From: Leptospirales bacterium
Lineage (GTDB): Bacteria > Spirochaetota > Leptospiria > Leptospirales > Leptonemataceae
Reading direction: 5' to 3'
Length of the DNA: 64,000 bases
NCBI GenBank assembly: GCA_019694655.1
Contig: JAIBBN010000001.1
Location: forward strand, 626,501 to 690,500
Positions 7,396 through 16,232 of this stretch are shown in pieces. Within the stretch, counting starts at the first letter, position 1; the number at the start of each line of letters is the position of its first letter. The position numbers were made by a program, and so were the translations under genes. Below the pieces are notes generated by a model, which saw only the letters and a program-made list of their open reading frames with translations, was not told where the DNA came from and made no database searches.

Positions 7396-9435
7396 ATGCA
7401 ATCGCAATCATTCGTGTGGCTTGCCAGTCTTGGCCTGCTTCTGGCTTTGCCAGGTCTGGCGCTGGCCGAAGACTCGACGCTTACCGATCCAGTTGAAGTT
7501 ACGGCGCCGCGCAGCGATGACGATCCGCAGCTGCGTTCCTCGGCTGCGACCGTCATCGAAACCGATCAGGTGCGTCGCGCCCACGCCAGCCTGGGCGAGG
7601 CTCTCGATGGTCAGGCCGGTCTGCGCGTGCGACGCTATGGCGGCGAGGGCGCCTACGAGACGCTTTCCATTCGCGGCGCCAATCCCAATCAAGTAAACTT
7701 CTACATAGATGGCATTCCGCTCAATAACGCCGTCAGCGGCGAGGTGAATCTGGCCGACTTCAACCTGGACGCTTTCGAACGCGTCGAGGTTTTTCGCGGC
7801 GGCGAATATCCCGGCTCGCCCATTGGCGGCGCTGTGAATCTGGTTACGCGCCATGCCGGCGGCGTATCGGGCGGCCGTTTGCGCGCCGAGGGCGGTTCCT
7901 TTGGCAGCTACGCGCTGGCTGGCGGCGCCTGGGGCGGCGAAACGCTGCGTTACGCGGCCTCGGCGCGTGTGGCCCGTTCCGACCAGGACTACCCCTTCCA
8001 CAATGACAATGGCACCCCCAACCTGAACTACTTCGATGATTTTGAAGACCAGCGCCGCAATGCCGGCTATCGTTCGCTGTATGCAACTATCAATCTGGGC
8101 TTTGATGCCCTCGGCGCACAGTGGACGGCGCTGAACGATCTGAGCTACCGCAAGAACGGCGCGCCGGGCCCGGCCAGCGCTCAGACCACGGCGGCCAACC
8201 TCGCCTCCTTTCGCAATACCAGCGGCCTGGCCGCCGACTGGCGCGGACTGGGACTGGAGGCCCTGCGACTGCAAAGTCGCCTCTATTATACGGAATACCA
8301 GACGGACTTTGAGGACCCGCAGCAGGAAATTGCCGGACCCGGCGGCGGAAGCGAAGCGCGGCTACAGCATTTCGGCTGGATTGTGGAGCCCTGGCTCTAC
8401 CTTCCTGAATACTACCAAACAATAAAGTTGTACTTATCGATCGAACGCGAGATCTACCATGCCGACCAGCGCAACCGTTACGATCAGCGACTGCAAAAAT
8501 TTCCGACGCGCACCCGGCATACGAGCCTTGCTCGCCTGGAGGACCTCTTCGAATTCTTCAATGCCAGGCTGCGCTTGACGCCGGCCTACGAGTGGCGTCG
8601 CACGCTGGACCGTTTTCAGGACGCCGCCCAGAATATCCGCAACCTCAATCCAATTGGCGCCGAACGACGCAAGCTGGAATACGACAGCCTGCGTCTGGGC
8701 GCAGCACTGGCCCTCTGGCGCGGAGAGGCGCTGCGTGTTGAGCTGCGCGGCGCGGCGGAGCGCGGTCGAAGGATGCCGCTGTTCCTTGAACTTTTTGGCG
8801 AACGCGGCAGCATTCTGGGCAATGCGACGCTTCGCCCGGAGCAGTCGCGCAGCGCGGAGCTGGGGCCCTTTGTACAATGGCAGCAGAGCCTCTGGCTGGC
8901 CGAGCTTTCGGTCGCCGCTTTCCACCGCAGCGTGCGCGACCTGATCTTGCTGACGCCCAATTCGCAGTTCAGCCTGCGCGCCGAGAATGTGGATGCCGCG
9001 GACTTCCGCGGACTGGAGTCCTCGCTGCGTATCGAGCGCAAGGAAAGCTTTCGATTCTATGCAAACTATACGTATCAGCGCGCCATCAATGCCAGCTCGG
9101 TAGCTTATCTGCGCGGCAAATACCTGCCGCTGCGGCCGCTGCACGAACTGCAAAGCGGACTTACGCTTTTGCCTTCGCCCTTTGAAATTACGCTGGAGGC
9201 GACCTTTGTTGGCGCCGTGTATCGCGATCGCACCAACGAGCCCTTCAGCTATCTGCCCGGCCGCTGGATTTACAACTTTGTCCTCGGCTGGTCGATTCTG
9301 GGCGCAGCCCAGGAAAAGGAAGAACTGCTGGCCAACTTCGAGGTGCGCAATGTTCAAAATACGCGCGTTGCCGATCTGGTCAACTATCCGCTGCCCGGAA
9401 GGAGTTACTATGCTTCGCTACAGTATCGCTTTTGA
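7396..9435 (+). CDS. btuB: TonB-dependent outer-membrane receptor, probable cobalamin receptor
   Basis: A 679-aa precursor. The signal peptide (residues 1-24, ending LALAEDS) is followed by a TonB box DPVEVTA. The plug domain (about 35-165) contains LSIRGANPNQVNFYIDGIPLNNA and FERVEVFRGG, and a 22-strand type barrel ends with the aromatic terminus YYASLQYRF. The family is certain. Substrate assignment as B12 rests on the cobalamin riboswitch directly upstream. The barrel would move corrinoids across the outer membrane using TonB energy; no TonB, ExbBD or BtuCDF genes are in the window. Start ATG 7396 follows GAGGGGAG. The 3' end overlaps the start of the next lipoprotein gene by 26 bases, so the two are coupled. 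Confidence 0.92.
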   Translation: MQSQSFVWLASLGLLLALPGLALAEDSTLTDPVEVTAPRSDDDPQLRSSAATVIETDQVRRAHASLGEALDGQAGLRVRRYGGEGAYETLSIRGANPNQVNFYIDGIPLNNAVSGEVNLADFNLDAFERVEVFRGGEYPGSPIGGAVNLVTRHAGGVSGGRLRAEGGSFGSYALAGGAWGGETLRYAASARVARSDQDYPFHNDNGTPNLNYFDDFEDQRRNAGYRSLYATINLGFDALGAQWTALNDLSYRKNGAPGPASAQTTAANLASFRNTSGLAADWRGLGLEALRLQSRLYYTEYQTDFEDPQQEIAGPGGGSEARLQHFGWIVEPWLYLPEYYQTIKLYLSIEREIYHADQRNRYDQRLQKFPTRTRHTSLARLEDLFEFFNARLRLTPAYEWRRTLDRFQDAAQNIRNLNPIGAERRKLEYDSLRLGAALALWRGEALRVELRGAAERGRRMPLFLELFGERGSILGNATLRPEQSRSAELGPFVQWQQSLWLAELSVAAFHRSVRDLILLTPNSQFSLRAENVDAADFRGLESSLRIERKESFRFYANYTYQRAINASSVAYLRGKYLPLRPLHELQSGLTLLPSPFEITLEATFVGAVYRDRTNEPFSYLPGRWIYNFVLGWSILGAAQEKEELLANFEVRNVQNTRVADLVNYPLPGRSYYASLQYRF

Positions 9436-10591
9436 TCTGCGCCGCAGGCTGCCGCTTTGCAGCCTGCTGTTTCTGTCATCGATCTTGCCTGGCTGCGGGC
9501 CATTGAGCGACATTCCGCCGCCTACGCTCTTTGATTTTCTGGCGGGCGGCGCGGGCGGCAATCGCATTGGCGTGGTCTCCAGCGATCTGGGCGCGGCCGG
9601 ACGCTTTTCAACAATGACCCTGGAGGGCGCTCCGCTGCCCGGCTTCACTTCCATTCATTCCGACGCGGTGGCTCGCTCCTTCGATGGTCGCGTCTACATT
9701 GTGAACCGGCTCAATCGCGACAATATTCAGGTGCTGAATCCGGCGCTCTTCTACCAAACCGAGGCGGAGTTCTCCGTCGGCGCGGGGGCCAATCCGCATG
9801 ATATCGCCGTAGTCTCGCCTTCGCTTGCCTTTGTTTCGCTGTATCGAAGCAGCGAGGTGCTGGCGGTTCATCCCTCCGCCGGTCTGATCCTCTCGCGCAT
9901 CTCGCTGGCCGCCTTTGCCGATCCCTTTGATGGCATTCCCGAACTGGATTCTCTGTACTACGAGGCAGGCCGCCTGTTTGTAAGCGTGCAGCGTCTCAAC
10001 CAGAATGATCCCGTATTTGTCCGACCCCCAACCGATTACTCTTCGCTGGTGGAGATTGACGCCGCCAGTTTGATGCCGGTTGCCGAGTACCGAATGCCGG
10101 CGCTCAATCCCTTCAGCAAGCTCCGTCGCGCCCAGCTGCAGGGTCGACCCGTACTCTATGTTGCTGCGCCGGGTTATTTTGGCTTCAACTTTCGCCTGGA
10201 TGGCGGCGTGGTCGCATTTGATCTTTCAACGCGCAGCTTTTTTCCCCAATTGCTGTACTCCGAAAGCGCGGCAGGCGGCGACATCGTTGACGTTGCAATC
10301 AGCAACGATCAACAGGGCTATGCGCTGGTGTCCTACGCCGACTTCTCGCATTCCATCCAGCGCTTCAATCCCTCCAACGGGCAATTTGTCAGTCAGCTGG
10401 CCTATTTCCCGTCCACTGGCGGCTACGTAGCCGGCTTGCTTTTGACCGATAGCGGCGTACTGGCAGCGGCCATCGCCAGTTTTGCCAGCCCTGGCGTGGT
10501 CCTCTTTGACACCAACAGCGGCGACCGTCCGATCACGCCGGCGCCGATCAATGTTGGTCTGCGACCGCTGGACCTGGTCTATGTTCCCTGA
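9410..10591 (+). CDS. Beta-propeller surface/periplasmic lipoprotein coupled to btuB (BtuG-like candidate)
   Basis: A 393-aa protein starting at ATG 9410, inside the end of the receptor gene and behind GGAAGGAG. The signal peptide ends in the lipobox ILPGC. The remainder shows repeated strand-rich blades typical of YncE/WD-like propellers: DGRVYIVNRLNRDNIQVLNP, PHDIAVVSPSLAFVSLYRSSEVLAVHP, RLFVSVQRLN, GGVVAFDLSTRSF, DIVDVAISNDQQGYALVSYAD, HSIQRFNPSNGQFV and SPGVVLFDTNSG. Bacteroidetes BtuG, a propeller lipoprotein sitting on BtuB, captures B12 with very high affinity. The riboswitch, receptor and overlapping propeller arrangement suggests the same job here by analogy. Direct sequence similarity to BtuG has not been shown. 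Confidence 0.82.
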   Translation: MLRYSIAFDLRRRLPLCSLLFLSSILPGCGPLSDIPPPTLFDFLAGGAGGNRIGVVSSDLGAAGRFSTMTLEGAPLPGFTSIHSDAVARSFDGRVYIVNRLNRDNIQVLNPALFYQTEAEFSVGAGANPHDIAVVSPSLAFVSLYRSSEVLAVHPSAGLILSRISLAAFADPFDGIPELDSLYYEAGRLFVSVQRLNQNDPVFVRPPTDYSSLVEIDAASLMPVAEYRMPALNPFSKLRRAQLQGRPVLYVAAPGYFGFNFRLDGGVVAFDLSTRSFFPQLLYSESAAGGDIVDVAISNDQQGYALVSYADFSHSIQRFNPSNGQFVSQLAYFPSTGGYVAGLLLTDSGVLAAAIASFASPGVVLFDTNSGDRPITPAPINVGLRPLDLVYVP

Positions 10592-10654
10592 GCGCGCGCC
10601 GGCTTCTTCTGGCCGAATTGGTATTGCCAGTATGGGCGGCGCGCATCAGGCTCC

Positions 10655-12844
10655 ATGCCGAGATCCCTTGTGCTACTGTTCAGCCGTCACGCCGTCTATT
10701 TCTTTGCTGTCTTTCTGCTTGCTGTCTATTTTTGCGCTTACCTGCTGAGTTCGCAGCGCAGCGCCAGGCAATCGACGCGCAGCCTGGTTCTCTACTTTGC
10801 AATCATTGCCATCTGGTCGGCGGGCTGGGTGGCGTATCTTTCCTGGCTTGATCCGCGCGCCGCCTACTCTGTCCATGTCCACAGCATTTTTGTTCTGGCG
10901 CCGGTTTTCTGGCTTCGCTTTGCCTACGCTTATCCCTTTCGAATGCGTAGCGTCGAAGCGCGCTGGCTGCCGCGCATCTTTCTACTGATCGCCTTGCTTG
11001 ACTACGCCTGGACCCTGGCGGAGATGCACGCTTTCCCTGTCGTCTTCCATTCTGAATGGGGAGTCTATCGTCTGCAGGGCCAATCCGCGGCCACCGCCGT
11101 CTCGGGAATCTTGCAATTGCTGGGCATCGCCTGCTCCCTGGTAGTTTTTGTCCGTCGCGCACGCAGCGCCAGACTCAGCGGCGCGGTGACGCGCGCCCGC
11201 AGTTTGCGCTACTTCGCCTGGATCAGCGCCGCGCAACTTTCGTTGGTCGTCGCCTATGTGGCCTACCTGCAAGGTTTGCTGGGCGTAAGCAGCTACCGCT
11301 TCTTGCTCTCCATGGGCTGCATTGGCATTGCGCTCTTTGCCTTTGACGCCTACTTCAACAATGCGGCCATCCCCTCAACGCTGCGCGCCCGGCTTTCGTC
11401 GATCATGCTGGCCCTGCTGGCTTTTTTGACCTGTGGACTTTTCTATTTTCTTTCGCCCGACTACGAACGCGCCAGCGCCCAGCGCATCAGCGATCGTTTT
11501 GCCAGTACGCCGCTGGCATTCTGGCGCGACGGCAACGAGCGGACGCTGCCTGACTATGCTCGGCGCGCCGCCGACGGTCGTCTTTTGTTTGGCGACGCCC
11601 GACAGCTGCTTCCGCCGCGACTTCCCTGCGCCCAGCAATACTGCTATGTCTCTGCCGATTGGAACGACCCGCGGCAGATCTATCTGGCCGGCGCTGTCGC
11701 CTGTCCCTCGCATTGTGCGCCGGACGACCGGCGCTGTCGCCCGGAGCTCTGCGAGGCGGGCCTGCGTTATGTGGATCTGCGCGAAGAATATGAACATCGG
11801 CCGGCGATGCGCTTTATTGTGGCGCTGCTGCTGGCCGCGGCGGCGGCGTTGCTGATCACTCCGGCCTTCTTTCAACGCGGCCTGCTGTCGCCGCTGATGC
11901 GTCTGCTGGAGGGAGTGCGGCGCGTGGATCGCGGCGATCTGGGCGTTCACATTGCCGTTAGCGCTCGCGACGAAATTGGCCGCGTCACCGGCTCTTTCAA
12001 CGGAATGGTACACTCGGTGCGCGAAGCCAGAAGTCAGCTGCAGGGTTACGCTGCACGACTGGAAGAAATGGTACAGGAAAAGACGCGCGAATTGCAGGAC
12101 GCCCTGGAAGGAATTCGCCGCGACATGAACCTGGCGCGGAAGATTCAGGAGCAAACCCTGCCGGCGCCGGTCAGCGATCCCGGCATTCAGTTTGCGGTCC
12201 GCTATCATCCGCAGGCCGAGGTAGGCGGGGACCTCTATGATATCTGTAAGATCGGGCCGGATCGATACCGGCTTTTCCTGGCCGATGCTACAGGCCACGG
12301 CGTGCGGGCGGCGCTGATTACCATGGCCATCAAGGGCGAATACGAAAGTCTGAAACGCAGCGAGCAGTCCCCCGAGGCCCTGCTGGCCGCCTTGAATGAG
12401 AACTACCGACAAAAATTCGCCGCGCTGGGGGCCTTCTTTACCTGTGTCCTGGCGGACATTGATCTAAAGCAAAGACAGTTGAACTTCCTTTCCGCCGGTC
12501 ATCCCACGCAGCTCTTGCTGCGCGGGGAACAGACCATTGCGCTGGAAAAGACGGGCATCATAGTGGGCGTAAGCTCCGATGCCGCCTATGGCGCCCGACA
12601 GTACCCCCTGCAGCCCGGAGACCGTCTGCTGCTCTTTTCCGATGGGCTCTTCGAGCAATTCAATGCCGCTCGCGAACTATTTGGCGAGCAGCGCGTGGCG
12701 CGCAGCGCTGCGGCCCTGGCGGCAGTCGACCTCGAACGGATGGTCGATGCGCTGCTGGAACAGGTGCGCAGCTTTGCCGGAAGCGCGCCGCGCGAGGATG
12801 ATGTCGCTATTCTGGCGGCGGAGCTACTGCGAGACGTCGCTTGA
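10655..12844 (+). CDS. Membrane sensor with HAMP and SpoIIE/PP2C phosphatase domain
   Basis: A 729-aa protein. The N-terminal third has about seven hydrophobic segments (residues 8-30, 44-65, 72-90, 105-120, 140-165, 185-210 and 218-235), then a further helix near 250. An extracytoplasmic region (about 275-385) contains clustered cysteines (CAQQYC, CPSHCAPDDRRCRPELC), suggesting disulfides or a metal site. One more helix leads to a HAMP domain (about 410-460), a coiled coil, and a SpoIIE phosphatase (about 495-725) with GGDLYD, DATGHG, FSDGLFE and REDDVAIL. It would sense an external signal and dephosphorylate an anti-anti-sigma (STAS) partner. It lies downstream of the B12 lipoprotein with a 63-base gap. 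The 3' end overlaps the convergent DedA gene by 21 bases. Confidence 0.9.
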   Translation: MPRSLVLLFSRHAVYFFAVFLLAVYFCAYLLSSQRSARQSTRSLVLYFAIIAIWSAGWVAYLSWLDPRAAYSVHVHSIFVLAPVFWLRFAYAYPFRMRSVEARWLPRIFLLIALLDYAWTLAEMHAFPVVFHSEWGVYRLQGQSAATAVSGILQLLGIACSLVVFVRRARSARLSGAVTRARSLRYFAWISAAQLSLVVAYVAYLQGLLGVSSYRFLLSMGCIGIALFAFDAYFNNAAIPSTLRARLSSIMLALLAFLTCGLFYFLSPDYERASAQRISDRFASTPLAFWRDGNERTLPDYARRAADGRLLFGDARQLLPPRLPCAQQYCYVSADWNDPRQIYLAGAVACPSHCAPDDRRCRPELCEAGLRYVDLREEYEHRPAMRFIVALLLAAAAALLITPAFFQRGLLSPLMRLLEGVRRVDRGDLGVHIAVSARDEIGRVTGSFNGMVHSVREARSQLQGYAARLEEMVQEKTRELQDALEGIRRDMNLARKIQEQTLPAPVSDPGIQFAVRYHPQAEVGGDLYDICKIGPDRYRLFLADATGHGVRAALITMAIKGEYESLKRSEQSPEALLAALNENYRQKFAALGAFFTCVLADIDLKQRQLNFLSAGHPTQLLLRGEQTIALEKTGIIVGVSSDAAYGARQYPLQPGDRLLLFSDGLFEQFNAARELFGEQRVARSAAALAAVDLERMVDALLEQVRSFAGSAPREDDVAILAAELLRDVA

Positions 12845-13465
12845 TTTTTGCTGCTTTTCGGCGCGCGCTTTGCGCCAGGCTCGAAGGACAAAAAAGAGCG
12901 CTGCCAGAATCACAGCGCCAATGATAAATGACTCCGCAGTTTTTACGCGCTGGATCACCTGGTGGAATTGGTCGCCAAATATCCAGACAATATAGACAAT
13001 GGCAGGCACGCTGATGGTTGCCGCGCCGCCATCGTAAAGCAAGAGGCGCCAGTAGGGAATGCCCATCATGCCTGCGGAAAAGAAGGTCGGGGTGCGCAGC
13101 CCGGGCATGAAGCGCGCAGCAAAAAGAATCTTCTGACCGTGCTTGTGAAAGCTTTCCTGTACGCGCGCAAAGCGCTCTGGATGCAGCAGCTTGCGAAAAA
13201 AGGGAATGGTCAGAAGGCGCTGCCCGTAGCGCGCGCCCATCCAGAAAACAAAGGAGTCGCCAATCATTACGCCGGCAAAGGATACTGCTACCATCAGGTG
13301 CACATCCGCTTTGCCGTAGTAGGCAAGCAGCGCCGCCGCAAAGAGACTGACATCTTCTGGAACTGGCACGCCAAGGCCCGAAGCCAATAGACTGCCAAAG
13401 ATTGCCAGGTACGCTGGCGGACCATCCAGGCTGATCAAAAAGGCGTTCAAGTATTCTGTAACCAT
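12824..13465 (-). CDS. DedA-family (SNARE-associated/VTT) membrane protein
   Basis: A 213-aa protein from ATG 13465. The DedA signatures are clear: FGSLLASGLGVPVPEDVSLFAAALLAYYG near the N-terminus, GDSFVFWMGARYG, and FAARFMPGLRTPTFFSAGMMGIPYWRFLL-type motif with the conserved Arg and Gly-Pro pattern (residues about 120-150). A C-terminal membrane helix and a basic tail follow. Family members are linked to flipping of lipid carriers (undecaprenyl phosphate or phosphatidylethanolamine) and to membrane homeostasis; the exact substrate is unknown here. The gene overlaps the 3' end of the plus-strand phosphatase gene and is divergent from the next phosphatase gene. Confidence 0.92.
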   Translation of the reverse strand: MVTEYLNAFLISLDGPPAYLAIFGSLLASGLGVPVPEDVSLFAAALLAYYGKADVHLMVAVSFAGVMIGDSFVFWMGARYGQRLLTIPFFRKLLHPERFARVQESFHKHGQKILFAARFMPGLRTPTFFSAGMMGIPYWRLLLYDGGAATISVPAIVYIVWIFGDQFHQVIQRVKTAESFIIGAVILAALFFVLRAWRKARAEKQQKSSDVSQ

Positions 13466-13595
13466 ATTTCGAAGCAGTCGTCCAAAATCGAATCGCGACG
13501 AAGTTGAACCTCGAAGCTGATGCGTCAAGCCTTGCCGCTTGCAGAACCATCAGTAAAGTCATTGCCAGTCTTGGCGGCGCTTCCGGGAATCTGGC

Positions 13596-16232
13596 ATGCG
13601 AAGGCTCAAGCTGGTTGCTGGCATTGCCCAGCTGCTGACGGCAGGCGCACTGTTTGCGGCGCCAGGCAGTCCGTCGAATCGCCCCGCGCCGGCGCTGCTT
13701 TCCAACTACCGTCATACGCTTGATCTGGACAGCGCTGGAGTCGGCGCAGACTGGCTGGTCCGTGCGACGCCGCCGGCTGATCTGACCGACTCGCTTTTCC
13801 CGGAGGACGGCTGGCATCCTTTTCGGGTGCCGTCTTACGCCAGCGACTACGCCGAACTGGCCAGTGAGATAAAAGACCAGGCCTTGCCCGAACTCTGGCT
13901 GCGACGTGAAATCCTTTTGCCGGCAGGTCCGGCGCCACAACTCTCAATTCATTTGAGTCGTATCAATGATCGCGACCGAGTTTACTGGAACGGAACGCTC
14001 ATCGGGCAGAGCGGAGCGTGGGGGGCGCGCGTTGCCTCCGCCTACGATCGCGAGCGAACCTATGCGATTCCCGAATCGCTGGTTCGCGGCGGACAGATCA
14101 ACACCTTGCTGGTGCATATCCAGGGCTACAATGCAGCGTATGTCGGTTTCGATCAGGGCGGCTTGCAATTTGGTCCGACGGAGCTGATTTACCAGGCCAG
14201 CCAGCGGCGTTTGCTGCTCGTCATTTCCTTTGCAGTCGCTTACTTTGTTGTTGGACTCTACTTTCTTTTCTTGTTTGTGCGTCGCCGCCAGGAGCGCGAA
14301 AACTTTTTGTTCGCGCTCTTTTGCTTCACGGTGGTAGTTTTCCAGCTGCTCAAGGAGCAGATCAAATACCAGAGCGGCTTGAGTTTTCTGAGCTTGAAAC
14401 GCGCCGAATTCGTCTGCTTGTATACGCTTGGTCCGCTGTTCTATCTCTTCTTACGCAGCTACTTTGATTTGCGCGTCTGGCAATTCCGTCGCTGGCTGGA
14501 CGGCGGCGCGATTGCGGGGTCGCTGCTTTGCGCCGCGGCGCTTGGCTACACGCTGCTGAATGACGATCCCGACGCCTGGTGGAAAGTGCAGAGCGTCCTG
14601 ATCGTGCCGGTTGCCTGGCCGCTCTTGAATATTGCCATGGCATCGATCCTGGTTTTCAAGGCGGTCCGCGGCGACAGCGACGCCCGTTTGATGCTGGGCG
14701 GCTTCATCGCTCTGTTTGTCGGCGTCTTGACCGATCAACTGATATCCTTTGGCGTCCTTGCCATGCGTCCGATCTTTGGCTACCTGTTCAGCGCCTTCAT
14801 CTTCATGGTCGCCATTATACTATCCAATCGTTTTCTGCGTCTGCACCGTGAAGTCGAGGACCTGAACCAGAATCTGGAAAAGAAAGTCGCTGATCGCACC
14901 AGACAGCTGCAGGAAACGCTCTCTGAAGTGAATTCGCTCAAGGTCCAGCAAGACGGGGACTACTTTCTAACCTCGCTGCTTCTGCAGCCGCTTGGCGAAA
15001 ATACGGCCATCGACCCGCGCGTCCGCGTCGAGTTCCTGGTGCGGCAGAAGAAGCGCTTTCGTTTCCGTCACTGGCAGGCTGAGATTGGCGGCGATCTGTG
15101 CGCCGCCCATGATATCAGCCTCGGCGGCCAGCGCTATACGGCGGCCATCAACGCCGACGCAATGGGCAAGTCCATTCAAGGCGCAGGCGGCGCGCTGGTG
15201 CTGGGCACGGCCTTCAAGTCGATGATCATGCGCACCCAGCACCACGCGGACTACCAGCGCAAGTCGCCGGAGCGCTGGCTGATGGATTGCCTTCTTGAAC
15301 TTCAAGATATCTTTGTTTCTTTCGACGGTAGGATGCTGGTCTCCGCCTTCCTATCGCTCACCGAGCAACGCAGCGGCGCTTTCTACTATATCAATGCCGA
15401 GCATCCGCGGCCGGCGCTGCTGCGCAAGGGCGTCGTCGAGTACCTTGGACTGGAAAGCCAGCTGTTGCGCAAGCTGGGGGTTGAGCACGCCGATCTGGCG
15501 CCGATGGTGGCGACCTTCGCCCTGGAACCGGATGATATCTTGATCATGGGCTCCGACGGACGCGATGATTTGCATATCGCCAACGACGAACAAGGTCGAC
15601 GCATCATCAATGAGGACATGGATCTGTTTCGGCAGATTGTTGCCGAAGCAGGCGGGGATTTGCGCGGCATTCACGATGGGCTGGTGCGGCGCGGCATTCT
15701 GACCGACGATCTGACGCTGCTGCGCTTGAGCTATTGTGAAGATTGGAGCGCAGCATCGCGGACGACATTCGACGACAGCTGGACGAAAGCGATTGCCGAA
15801 GCGCGACGCTTGTGGCAGCTTCGCGACTTTGCGGCAGCCGCCGAAGCGCTGCAATCGGCTCGAAAATCCGGGCTGGATTTGCCGCGCGAGGCTCTGCTGA
15901 TCGCCGCCGATTGTGCGCTGCGCTTGCGCCAGGGCAAGGAGGCGTTGCAGCACGCAATGGCGGCGCTGCAAATGCAGCCTGCCGATAGCGACGCTCTCTA
16001 TCGCGCCTCACAGGCGGCCCGTCTGGCCGGCGACTTCCAGCTGGCAGTGGAGCTGGGCGAGCGGCTGCGTTTGCGTCGACCGCTGGATGGAGCGGCGCTG
16101 GCATTGCTGGCCGATTCCTGTCGACGCTGCGGCGATTCCCGTCGCGCCAGCTCTCTTTTGGAGCGTGCGCTGCAAATCGCGCCTGAGCATCAGGCGGTGC
16201 AGCAGATTCAGCGTTCCTTCCAGGCGCGCTAG
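13596..16232 (+). CDS. 7TMR-DISM sensor with SpoIIE phosphatase and C-terminal TPR-like repeats
   Basis: An 878-aa protein. A signal sequence is followed by a jelly-roll 7TMR-DISM extracellular domain (about 40-195, with LWLRREILLP and DRVYWNGTLIGQSG). Seven transmembrane segments span about 205-415. A coiled coil (VEDLNQNLEKKVADRTRQL) follows, then a SpoIIE/PP2C domain (about 470-715) with GGDLCAA, NADAMGKSIQGAGG, MGSDGRDDL and DDLTLL. The last 160 residues are Ala-rich helical repeats typical of TPR motifs. DAMGKSxQGAGG is the variant common in leptospiral 7TMR phosphatases. The periplasmic sensor presumably binds a sugar-like or cell-wall ligand and tunes a partner-switching output. It overlaps the convergent ACT gene by four bases. 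Confidence 0.92.
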   Translation: MRRLKLVAGIAQLLTAGALFAAPGSPSNRPAPALLSNYRHTLDLDSAGVGADWLVRATPPADLTDSLFPEDGWHPFRVPSYASDYAELASEIKDQALPELWLRREILLPAGPAPQLSIHLSRINDRDRVYWNGTLIGQSGAWGARVASAYDRERTYAIPESLVRGGQINTLLVHIQGYNAAYVGFDQGGLQFGPTELIYQASQRRLLLVISFAVAYFVVGLYFLFLFVRRRQERENFLFALFCFTVVVFQLLKEQIKYQSGLSFLSLKRAEFVCLYTLGPLFYLFLRSYFDLRVWQFRRWLDGGAIAGSLLCAAALGYTLLNDDPDAWWKVQSVLIVPVAWPLLNIAMASILVFKAVRGDSDARLMLGGFIALFVGVLTDQLISFGVLAMRPIFGYLFSAFIFMVAIILSNRFLRLHREVEDLNQNLEKKVADRTRQLQETLSEVNSLKVQQDGDYFLTSLLLQPLGENTAIDPRVRVEFLVRQKKRFRFRHWQAEIGGDLCAAHDISLGGQRYTAAINADAMGKSIQGAGGALVLGTAFKSMIMRTQHHADYQRKSPERWLMDCLLELQDIFVSFDGRMLVSAFLSLTEQRSGAFYYINAEHPRPALLRKGVVEYLGLESQLLRKLGVEHADLAPMVATFALEPDDILIMGSDGRDDLHIANDEQGRRIINEDMDLFRQIVAEAGGDLRGIHDGLVRRGILTDDLTLLRLSYCEDWSAASRTTFDDSWTKAIAEARRLWQLRDFAAAAEALQSARKSGLDLPREALLIAADCALRLRQGKEALQHAMAALQMQPADSDALYRASQAARLAGDFQLAVELGERLRLRRPLDGAALALLADSCRRCGDSRRASSLLERALQIAPEHQAVQQIQRSFQAR

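Noticed and set aside
11375-12412. 345-codon minus-strand frame opposite the SpoIIE phosphatase gene
   Set aside because: The plus strand has intact HAMP and phosphatase motifs; the antisense product has none.
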